From CAXBES01 sp963974915 (GTDB taxonomy: Bacteria; Bacteroidota; Bacteroidia; Flavobacteriales; Flavobacteriaceae): a stretch of DNA of 64,000 nucleotides. Shown here in pieces: positions 36,368-43,601 of this stretch. How positions within the stretch are numbered: the first letter of the stretch is position 1; every line of letters starts with the position of its first letter. A program made the translations under genes and the position numbers. The stretch lies in contig CAXBES010000010.1 in assembly GCA_963974915.1 (NCBI GenBank), positions 62,001 to 126,000 on the forward strand, given 5' to 3'. The notes beneath the pieces were generated by a model. That model did no database searches and was not told the origin of the DNA. It worked only from the letters and a program-made list of their open reading frames with translations.

Positions 36368-37858
36368 ATAAAGCTCAGCTTGGGTATATGGTTTAGCCAA
36401 AAAAGCAGATGCGCCGGCGTCCAGAATAGCCGTTTCCTCCTCTTTCATAGTACTCCCGGTAACTACAAGAATAGGAATTTCTCCTATAGCTGTATTGCTA
36501 TTGCTTCTTATATATTCCATTAGTTTGAATCCGTTCAGATCTGGAAGTTTCATTTTAAGTAAGATCAGGTCGTAACTGCGCCTATCTATTAAATCTATTG
36601 CGTGGCGACCATCCCTGGCAAACTCAATATAATAACCTTCATCATTATCTAAAAACGTTTTCATGTAGAGCATCTGACTTATTTCATCATTCTCTGCGAT
36701 AAGAATACGCTTGCTGAGTACAATTCCGGTTCCCTTTGGTACCGTTTTCTTTTTCGGTTCTTTTTTCTTTCTAACTTTAAACGGCAGGTTTACGGTGTAA
36801 GTCGTGCCAATATTTTCCCGACTATCAACAGTAATCTTGCCATTTAGCAAGTGAGTGAGTTCCTTTACGATCTTAAGTCCTAGGCCCTCCCCAAGCGGTA
36901 CTGTTTCTTTAAATTCCAATTGATAATAAGAATCAAAAATCTTCGGGAGATCCTTTTTAGGAATACCTCTCCCGGTATCTGCAATTCTAAAATTTATTCG
37001 AACATCTTGTTCATTTAATTTCTCGGAAGTGACCGTAATAATAATTGAGCCTTTATCGGTATTCTTGAATGCATTTTCAATTAGATTATATATGATCTGA
37101 TTTAGACGTGTTGGGTCGCCTAATAATCTGATTGGAACATCTTTATTCATGTCAATATCCAACTCAATGCCCGTACGGTCGTATTTTAGCTGAAAATGCT
37201 TCAGCAGGCTGTTTAGTATCTGACTTAAACTAAACGGAATATTTCTAAGTTCGGTTTCACCTTTCTCAATCCTCGAAATATCCAGAAGATCGTCCAATAA
37301 GACCTTTAAATGAGTCCCCGTCTTTCCCATGATCTTGAGCGTCTCTTGTTGCTCGTAATCAAGTTTGGACTTTTTTAAAATTTCCATAAAACCCAATAAA
37401 CTATTAAGAGGATTTCTTATTTCATGATTGAGGTGGGCTATAAACTTATTTTTAATTTCTTCTTTAGCTAGAAGTAGGTTTTTTTCGAAGGTGAGCTTAT
37501 TCTTAGTTATTGACGCCTCATTTTTTTCCTGAACTAATGGATGTGAATCCGTGTAGTGTTCAGTGAAATCGAAAAAGACCACAAAAATTTCATTTTCTTC
37601 TTTTAATAACTGAATATCGGCAATAATGGGCTTATCATTTATTTCTAAATTAACACAAGGAAATTTAGTATTGGCGGGGTTCGGACCGGAAAATAAGGGC
37701 TCAATGCCTTCAAGAAAAGGATGGAGTTTGCCAATATAGGAATCCTTTTTCATCTTAAAGATAGTATCCTCACTCTCTAAGATAATTCCTTCTTCATTTA
37801 TTTTGACTACCTGTATCTTGGAGTTGTAAATATGCTCGCGTATTTTCGAAAATTTCAT
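36338..37858 (-). CDS. Hybrid histidine kinase with degenerate receiver, last gene of the GTPase operon
   Basis: A 506-residue soluble protein. Residues 1-115 form a sensor-like domain shared with the 38.4-kb protein (HPFLEGIEPLF, FPCVNLEINDKPIIADIQL). Then a HisKA dimerisation domain with FIAHLNHEIRNPLN (His145), an ATPase domain with NLIENAFKN, DTGRGIP and GEGLGL, and a receiver domain (about 384-504). In the receiver the phosphoacceptor position is Lys435 (LILLKMKLP instead of LILLD), and one residue of the acidic pair is Asn390 (AEND), while Thr467 and Lys489 remain. So the kinase looks active but the receiver cannot be phosphorylated at the usual site. Its ATG directly follows the upstream GTPase stop. 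Confidence 0.85.
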   Translation of the reverse strand: MKFSKIREHIYNSKIQVVKINEEGIILESEDTIFKMKKDSYIGKLHPFLEGIEPLFSGPNPANTKFPCVNLEINDKPIIADIQLLKEENEIFVVFFDFTEHYTDSHPLVQEKNEASITKNKLTFEKNLLLAKEEIKNKFIAHLNHEIRNPLNSLLGFMEILKKSKLDYEQQETLKIMGKTGTHLKVLLDDLLDISRIEKGETELRNIPFSLSQILNSLLKHFQLKYDRTGIELDIDMNKDVPIRLLGDPTRLNQIIYNLIENAFKNTDKGSIIITVTSEKLNEQDVRINFRIADTGRGIPKKDLPKIFDSYYQLEFKETVPLGEGLGLKIVKELTHLLNGKITVDSRENIGTTYTVNLPFKVRKKKEPKKKTVPKGTGIVLSKRILIAENDEISQMLYMKTFLDNDEGYYIEFARDGRHAIDLIDRRSYDLILLKMKLPDLNGFKLMEYIRSNSNTAIGEIPILVVTGSTMKEEETAILDAGASAFLAKPYTQAELYKKIDQLLKE

Positions 37859-38344
37859 CTAGATTACATTTTTCGCAATTTCCAAAAATATTCTTTCCAC
37901 GTTTTCTCCGGTCTTTGCACTAGTGAAAATAGAGTTTTCAAAAATTTTATTCCTTATAAAGTTTTCTTTTTGATCTGAATCAATTAAATCACTTTTATTG
38001 CCTACACTACAAACAGGAACTCCCGGGAAAATTTCGTTCAAATATTGTTTTTCGGAAGAGAGATTTTCGAAAGTTTCCGGACGGGTAACATCGTAAACAT
38101 ATATAAAGCCCTGTGAGCCTATTAGATATGATTTACGGGCTTTCGATATAGAAGTGTTTCCTTCAATATCCCATATAATTAATTTGATTTTCTGACCACC
38201 AACTTCAACTTCTTTTTTCTTTACCTGGACCCCCATAGTGACAATATAGTCTTCGCTAAATGCACTGTCTACAAAGCGCCTAACGAGACTAGTCTTACCA
38301 ACACCAAAATGACCAAGTAATACTATTTTTTTTGAAAGGGACAT
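37859..38344 (-). CDS. Ras/Rab-like small GTPase B
   Basis: A 161-residue single-domain small GTPase. G1 GHFGVGKTS (11-19), switch-I region TMGVQVKKK, G3 WDIEG (58-62), G4 NKSD, G5 TSAKTG. The GVQVKKK strand and the overall size are strikingly Rab/Arf-like. The residue after DxxG is Asn rather than the catalytic Gln of Ras. No lipidation cysteine at the C-terminus. About half identical by eye to the GTPase at 38965-39462. It probably cycles GDP/GTP and signals to the adjoining sensor kinase; this partner relationship is inferred from gene order. Confidence 0.9.
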   Translation of the reverse strand: MSLSKKIVLLGHFGVGKTSLVRRFVDSAFSEDYIVTMGVQVKKKEVEVGGQKIKLIIWDIEGNTSISKARKSYLIGSQGFIYVYDVTRPETFENLSSEKQYLNEIFPGVPVCSVGNKSDLIDSDQKENFIRNKIFENSIFTSAKTGENVERIFLEIAKNVI

Positions 38345-38381
38345 ATATTACCTAAAACTTTAGATACAAGTATAAAGAAAT

Positions 38382-38972
38382 TTAGTCTAAATTAATACCA
38401 AGTCCTTCTTTAATTTGAATGGCTTTGAGGTGCAAATCACCTATGTTACTCTCTATTGAATCTAGTATGGAACGCTGCCTAGGTGTAAGCTCGGTTTTCT
38501 TCATCTCATTTACTTGTTTTACAACTTTTCCCATTTCTGCAATTATCTTATGATCAATGCGATCCCTAATATACTCGATGTAAGCTTTTTTTTCTTCCGA
38601 ATACTTCGTGTTTAACTCGTAGGCCTGTTCATTGAGCATGGCTGTTTTTTTCTCCTGTGCCGCCTCATGAAGATTCTCATAGTGAGTTGAGTAATCGAAT
38701 AAAAGGATTGCTAAAAAACCAGGCTCTAATTTTATTGTTATGTCACAAATAACTTCCGTTTCGTTTAACTGTAAATGTACACAGGGAAAAGCTAGATTGC
38801 TGTGATTACCATTGTTTACTACTTCTTTTAAACTCTCGAAAAAAGGATGAATTAAGTAGATGTTTTCTCCAACCTCAATTTCAACGATCGAGTTACTACT
38901 TTGAGTAACTGTTCCATCTAAGGTTGCATGGATCTCCTGAACATTACTTGAGAAAAAACCATTTTTATCCAT
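38382..38972 (-). CDS. Sensor-domain protein with degenerate dimerisation helices, no kinase domain
   Basis: A 196-residue protein (ATG 38972 preferred over a GTG two codons upstream). Residues about 35-115 match the N-terminal domain of the hybrid kinase: YLIHPFFESLKEV, NLAFPCVHLQLNETEVICDI, LLFDYSTHYENLHEAAQEK. The C-terminal helices (about 125-196) line up with the kinase's dimerisation domain, with the ELTPRQRSILDSI segment paralleling KLDYEQQETLKIM, but the phospho-histidine motif has become YIRDRIDHKI and no ATPase domain follows. It looks like a kinase relative reduced to sensor plus helical stalk. It overlaps the upstream GTPase stop by eight bases. Confidence 0.75.
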   Translation of the reverse strand: MDKNGFFSSNVQEIHATLDGTVTQSSNSIVEIEVGENIYLIHPFFESLKEVVNNGNHSNLAFPCVHLQLNETEVICDITIKLEPGFLAILLFDYSTHYENLHEAAQEKKTAMLNEQAYELNTKYSEEKKAYIEYIRDRIDHKIIAEMGKVVKQVNEMKKTELTPRQRSILDSIESNIGDLHLKAIQIKEGLGINLD

Positions 38973-39462
38973 TCTCACTGAGTTTTAGTGCCACGTTGTT
39001 GAAAAGTTCATTTACACCGTCGGCGGTTTTAGCGCTTACGATCCCATCAATTTCAATATTTTTACTTTTTAAGTAGGTTTGAATCGATTCAGGATTTTTT
39101 TTATCACATTTGTTGCCAATCACATTTATTGGGATATCAGGGTACATTTCCTTGAGATATTGAATTTCTTCATTTAAATTTAAATAAGTAACCGCTCTGG
39201 TTAAGTCGAATACAAGAATAAATAAATTTGCTCCTATTAGATATGAGGATCTTGTTTTCTCAACAGATGAAAAACCTTCCAGATCCCAAATGATCATTGA
39301 TAGTTTTTGCCCCGAACTGAGCGTTAAAACCTTCTTTTTTATCTGAACCCCCAAAGTAGTTTTGTAATCTGTAGAAAACTCGTTCGATATGAACCTTCTA
39401 ACTAACGATGTTTTACCTACCCCGAACTGCCCTAAAAGCACTATTTTTTTGGTAATTTCCAT
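38965..39462 (-). CDS. Ras/Rab-like small GTPase A
   Basis: A 165-residue small GTPase. G1 GQFGVGKTS (11-19), switch-I TTLGVQIKKK, G3 WDLEG (59-63), G4 NKCD, G5 SAKTADG. The position of Ras Gln61 is Phe (DLEGF), so intrinsic hydrolysis may be slow and a GAP may be needed. It belongs to the bacterial Ras-superfamily GTPases outside the classical translation/ribosome groups. It overlaps the upstream longin-like gene by 22 bases and the downstream sensor gene by eight, indicating tight coupling. Confidence 0.9.
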   Translation of the reverse strand: MEITKKIVLLGQFGVGKTSLVRRFISNEFSTDYKTTLGVQIKKKVLTLSSGQKLSMIIWDLEGFSSVEKTRSSYLIGANLFILVFDLTRAVTYLNLNEEIQYLKEMYPDIPINVIGNKCDKKNPESIQTYLKSKNIEIDGIVSAKTADGVNELFNNVALKLSENG

Positions 39463-40271
39463 TTTTCAAAGAAATCTTTTAAAACGCCATCAATAGCATC
39501 TTGTGTAAGAGTTGATATTTTAGGGGAGAGGCCTTTTGATAATTTTAATAATTTATTTTCAAGTTTACTTTCAAAATTTCTACTATACGTGCCGGATACA
39601 ACTGCCGCAATGTAATAAGTGTGAAAATTTTGAATGTGTAATGTGTAAAGTTCGTATTCAATTGCTTCCAAATTTTGATTTCCACCTTCGAACGCATCCT
39701 CGACAAAACTTTTAATCGCGGTTAGCATGCCGGATACCATATCCTTGTCCATAGTGGAAGTGCTGCTATAATTCCCCAGAAGTAATCCCGAGCCTTTCTG
39801 AATCACAAAAACTTCATTGATCTGAGGAGAATCCATCTCACTGAGTATAAGATCACTTTCTTTCACACCGGTAAAACGAGCCTGAACCTTGCGTTTTAAT
39901 GAAATGAATGAAAAGGTGTCGTTCACTTTCTTATTCATGTTTTCAGAAAGTAAGCGAATTTCATTTTGAATATAACGCTTTATCATTTTACCCATAATCG
40001 GGTAAAGTGCCTCAACAACTTGTTCCTTAGAGTTTTCAATTTGCTCTTTTAAAGTTTTTGTAATCGTTGGACCTAAGGTCGTAGGAATTTCCGCAACAAA
40101 CTTATCGAGCTTTTCTTCAATTATTGGGTCTATTTTTTCTGAAAGTTTCTCTCGTTTCTCAATGGTTTCAGAAATAACCTCAATTCGCTGGTTTATGGCA
40201 TCGGCTACCTGCCTGTCGTCAATTAGCAGGATATCACGTAAAAGTTGTAATTTATCATCATCTTTTACCAT
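39441..40271 (-). CDS. Coiled-coil protein with C-terminal longin/roadblock-like domain
   Basis: A 276-residue soluble protein. Residues 1-115 are helical and charged (KREKLSEKIDPIIEEKLDKF, LKEQIENSKEQVVEALYPIM). Residues about 150-245 form an alpha/beta module: strand INEVFVIQKGSGLLLGNYSS, helix KDMVSGMLTAIKSFVEDAF, then strands AIEYELYTLHIQNF and YYIAAVVSG. This order resembles the longin/roadblock-like modules that accompany bacterial small GTPases (compare MglB with MglA). Similar flavobacterial proteins are sometimes labelled OmpA-related, but no OmpA peptidoglycan-binding domain is present. A GTPase-regulator or scaffold role is inferred, not shown. Confidence 0.65.
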   Translation of the reverse strand: MVKDDDKLQLLRDILLIDDRQVADAINQRIEVISETIEKREKLSEKIDPIIEEKLDKFVAEIPTTLGPTITKTLKEQIENSKEQVVEALYPIMGKMIKRYIQNEIRLLSENMNKKVNDTFSFISLKRKVQARFTGVKESDLILSEMDSPQINEVFVIQKGSGLLLGNYSSTSTMDKDMVSGMLTAIKSFVEDAFEGGNQNLEAIEYELYTLHIQNFHTYYIAAVVSGTYSRNFESKLENKLLKLSKGLSPKISTLTQDAIDGVLKDFFEKWKLPKK

Positions 40272-40292
40272 AAATAGTATTAATGAGAAAGA

Positions 40293-40643
40293 TTACGAAC
40301 TTATCTTTTCGCCTAAATTAATGAGGAGTTTTCCCAATTCTTTACGGTCTACCTTACTTTCCGATAATGACTCCGTTTTTTCTTGTAACGCCTGTTCCAG
40401 ATCTGTAATCCTAATGTTTACATCTGTACTTAGTGAGTCTATAGATTGCATCAGTTCGTTGCGAACTTCATCTATATAGCTCTCAAGTACTTCTTTTTTC
40501 TTCTGAATATCCTTCTTAAGCGTATCAAACTCACTATCGTATTGAACAATGTTCTCTCCGAAAATAAGATTTTTGATGGCTTCAATTTTTGAAGCCGAAT
40601 CTACGGCCTCTTTTGCTGGTTCTTGTGTAGGTTTCTTTCCCAT
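40293..40643 (-). CDS. Small coiled-coil protein heading the GTPase operon
   Basis: A 116-residue, strongly helical protein. After a disordered, Lys/Glu-rich start, the segment IEAIKNLIFGENIVQYDSEF is followed by a long heptad-like coiled coil (about 42-105). No membrane or enzymatic motif. It lies 21 bases upstream of the longin-like gene and is the first gene of the run. A structural or adaptor role is likely given the coiled coil; I do not recognise a named family. Confidence 0.6.
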   Translation of the reverse strand: MGKKPTQEPAKEAVDSASKIEAIKNLIFGENIVQYDSEFDTLKKDIQKKKEVLESYIDEVRNELMQSIDSLSTDVNIRITDLEQALQEKTESLSESKVDRKELGKLLINLGEKISS

Positions 40644-40704
40644 TACGTTAGATTGCTGTTATAAATCTAAGAAAAATTAGCTAATTAATTGAAAATAATT
40701 CCTT

Positions 40705-41709
40705 TTATGAATTTTTCATAAAGTCTTCCGCCTTTTCTACCATCAATTTACTTCCACAAATAAACGGAACTCTTTGGTGAAGCTCTTTCGGCTCAATATC
40801 CAGGATTCGTGTAAATCCGTCGCTCGCTTTACCGCCGGCTTGTTCGGCAATATATGCCATAGGATTACATTCGTACAACAGTCTTAATTTACCCTCCGGA
40901 TTTTTAGAAGTGTTTGGGTAAATATAAATGCCTCCTTTAATCATATTTCTATGAAAATCTGATACTAACGATCCTATATATCGTGAAGTATAAGGACGAT
41001 CTTCTTCTTCCTGTTGACAATATTTGATATAGTTCTTTATGCCCTGAGGAAAATGAATATAATTACCTTCATTCACCGAATAAATATTTCCATTTTCCGG
41101 AAATCTCATGTTTGGGTGTGATAAATAATAGGTTCCAATTGCAGGGTTTAGCGTGAATCCATTTACGCCGTGACCGGTGCTGTAAACTATCATGGTAGAA
41201 GTTCCATATACTATGTAACCTGCTGCAACCTGTTTATTCCCGGGCTGAAGAAAATCTTCCAGAGTAACCGGAGTCCCTGAGGGAGTCACCCGGCGATAGA
41301 CCGAAAATATTGTTCCTACCGAAACATTCACATCAATATTTGAAGAACCATCTAACGGATCAATTAGAACCACGTATTTATTATCGTTCTTCTTATTTCT
41401 ACCTTTAATGGTGATAAAATCATCTTCTTCTTCACTGGCAATACCACAAACTATTTCGCGGTTCGTCAATGTTTTTATAAACGCTTCATTCGCGTAAACA
41501 TCTAATTTTTGCTGATCTTCCCCCTGAATATTGGTATCACCAACTGCTCCAAGAATGTCTACAAGACCTGCCTTGTTCACTTCGTGATTAACTACTTTGG
41601 CGGCAAGACGAATGGAATTAATGAGGCGCGAAAGTTCTCCTGAAGAGTATTGAAACTCACTCTGATTTTCAATTATAAATTCGCCTAGCGTCTGATTCTT
41701 TTTAGCCAT
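40705..41709 (-). CDS. fbp: Class I fructose-1,6-bisphosphatase
   Basis: A 334-residue class I FBPase from ATG 41709 (an upstream in-frame ATG adds nine atypical residues). Metal and substrate motifs: [33 protein letters not shown], and the C-terminal [26 protein letters not shown]. It converts fructose-1,6-bisphosphate to fructose-6-phosphate in gluconeogenesis. It reads in the same direction as the GTPase operon, 61 bases upstream of it, so read-through is possible. Confidence 0.95.
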   Translation of the reverse strand: MAKKNQTLGEFIIENQSEFQYSSGELSRLINSIRLAAKVVNHEVNKAGLVDILGAVGDTNIQGEDQQKLDVYANEAFIKTLTNREIVCGIASEEEDDFITIKGRNKKNDNKYVVLIDPLDGSSNIDVNVSVGTIFSVYRRVTPSGTPVTLEDFLQPGNKQVAAGYIVYGTSTMIVYSTGHGVNGFTLNPAIGTYYLSHPNMRFPENGNIYSVNEGNYIHFPQGIKNYIKYCQQEEEDRPYTSRYIGSLVSDFHRNMIKGGIYIYPNTSKNPEGKLRLLYECNPMAYIAEQAGGKASDGFTRILDIEPKELHQRVPFICGSKLMVEKAEDFMKNS

Positions 41710-41789
41710 TGTCTTGATTTCGTGAATTTGAAGCAAATATCGGGTTTTTTAAGAAAATGAAACGATATTTGCCAAGCAAAACCTTTTTT

Positions 41790-42269
41790 ATGGAAATTAC
41801 TATTAGATTGGCAACAGCAAATGATATGCAAGAGGTGCTAGAACTCATTACAGAGCTCGCTGTTTTTGAAAAAGAACCCGATGCAGTAGAACTTACGGTT
41901 AAAGACCTTCAACAGGCAGGTTTTGGGAGTAATCCACTTTTTAAATGTTGGGTGTGTGAAGTTAACAATGAAATTGTGGGGATGGCATTGGTCTATTTTA
42001 GGTTCTCCACATGGAAAGGACGCACAGTGCATTTAGAAGATCTGGTAGTAAAAGCGAGTATGAGAGGGAAAGGAGTCGGGGAAGCCCTCTATAGAACCGT
42101 CATGGAATATGGAGCCGAACAGGGAGTAAAACGTGTGCAATGGGAAGTTTTGGGTTGGAATGAAGGAGCCATCAAATTTTATGAGAGAAGTGGTGCCAAT
42201 GTACTACGGGACTGGCATGTGGTTCATATGGATGAAGACGGATTACAAAACTTTATCGCAAAGAATTAA
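41790..42269 (+). CDS. GNAT-family N-acetyltransferase
   Basis: A 159-residue GNAT enzyme from ATG 41790, the natural family start MEITIRLATANDMQEVLELI. The acetyl-CoA loop is in VKASMRGKGVGEALYRTVMEYG, preceded by the VHLEDLVV strand and followed by VQWEVLGWNEGAIKFYERSGA. It resembles spermidine/diamine (SAT1-like) acetyltransferases; the substrate is uncertain. It lies 25 bases before the aspartate kinase gene on the same strand. Confidence 0.85.
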   Translation: MEITIRLATANDMQEVLELITELAVFEKEPDAVELTVKDLQQAGFGSNPLFKCWVCEVNNEIVGMALVYFRFSTWKGRTVHLEDLVVKASMRGKGVGEALYRTVMEYGAEQGVKRVQWEVLGWNEGAIKFYERSGANVLRDWHVVHMDEDGLQNFIAKN

Positions 42270-42294
42270 TTACATAGAATTGAGTTAGATCATT

Positions 42295-43551
42295 ATGAAG
42301 ATTTTCAAATTTGGAGGGGCGTCGGTAAGAGATGCGGACGGAGTAAAAAATGTGGCTTCGGTCATTAAAACAACCGGAGAAAAGCAATTGGTTGTGGTTG
42401 TTTCTGCAATGGGTAAAATGACAAATGCACTTGAAATCGTAGTTTCCGAGTATTTTTCTGAAGCTTCAGACGCACAGACAGCGATAAGCGAAGTTTACGA
42501 TTATCACCATAAAATCATGCTGGAACTCTTCCCTGGAAGTTCGCATTCGGTATTTTCCGAAGTAAAAACTATTTTTAAAGACTTAAAACTTTTCTTAAAA
42601 ACAACTAAATCAAAAAATCACGCCTACGTATATGATCAAGTAGTTAGTCATGGCGAATTATTATCTACCACAATTGTTTCGGCTTATTTTAAAGAAATAG
42701 GGATTGAAAATAATTTACTGGATGTTAGGAAGTGTATAAAGACCGATGCCAATTATCGGGATGCAAAAGTTAACTGGGAAACTACGCAGGAACAGATACA
42801 CGAGCTTTTAGACCGTAATGCCATCACAGTGACACAAGGGTTTTTAGGCGCCGAAACAACGAATAATTTTACCACCACTCTGGGTCGTGAAGGAAGTGAT
42901 TATACCGCTGCAATATTTGGATATTGTCTCAATGCCGAGAGCGTTACCATTTGGAAAGATGTACCGGGTGTATTAAACGCCGATCCCAGATATTTTGACA
43001 AAACCACATTATTAAACCATATTTCTTATAGAGAAGCAATTGAATTAGCATTTTATGGTGCGTCTGTAATCCACCCCAAAACACTGCAGCCACTTCAGAG
43101 AAAAGAAATACGTTTATTTGTAAAGTCATTTTTAAATCCGTTGCAGCCGGGAACATGCGTGGGTAAAGGGGTTACACTGGATCCACAAACCTCCTGTTTC
43201 ATTTTAAAAAGAAATCAGGTTCTCATCTCACTTTCGTCTTTAGACTTCTCTTTTATGATGGAAGACAATATTGGAGAGGTGTTTAAATTATTACACAAGT
43301 ATAAAATGAAAGTTGAATTAATACAAAATTCGGCTATTAGTTTTTCTGTATGCGTGGATAATAAGTTTAATAATTTAGAACTTTTGTTAACAAAACTTCG
43401 ATCTAATTTTAGAGTACAATGGAATGAAGGTGTAACACTTTACACGATTAGGCACTCTATTCCTTCAGAGATCAAGGCGATAGCCAGAGATAAAAAGGTG
43501 TTGCTTAAGCAGGAAAGCCGAGAAACTGTTCAGCTTGTTATTCAGGAATAG
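42295..43551 (+). CDS. Aspartate kinase
   Basis: A 418-residue monofunctional aspartokinase. FKFGGASVRDADGVKNVA at the N-terminus, VSAMGKMTNAL, TTLGREGSDYTAA and WKDVPGVLNADPR mark the kinase domain (1-290); residues about 305-400 form ACT-type regulatory repeats. It phosphorylates aspartate, the first step to Lys, Thr and Met. The canonical KFGGTS is KFGGAS here. Feedback specificity cannot be told. Part of a rightward run with the GNAT and acyltransferase genes. Confidence 0.9.
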   Translation: MKIFKFGGASVRDADGVKNVASVIKTTGEKQLVVVVSAMGKMTNALEIVVSEYFSEASDAQTAISEVYDYHHKIMLELFPGSSHSVFSEVKTIFKDLKLFLKTTKSKNHAYVYDQVVSHGELLSTTIVSAYFKEIGIENNLLDVRKCIKTDANYRDAKVNWETTQEQIHELLDRNAITVTQGFLGAETTNNFTTTLGREGSDYTAAIFGYCLNAESVTIWKDVPGVLNADPRYFDKTTLLNHISYREAIELAFYGASVIHPKTLQPLQRKEIRLFVKSFLNPLQPGTCVGKGVTLDPQTSCFILKRNQVLISLSSLDFSFMMEDNIGEVFKLLHKYKMKVELIQNSAISFSVCVDNKFNNLELLLTKLRSNFRVQWNEGVTLYTIRHSIPSEIKAIARDKKVLLKQESRETVQLVIQE

Positions 43552-43601
43552 AATGAATTGGTTTCGCTATATTTGTGATTCGCAACAACCAAAAAAATTT
43601 C

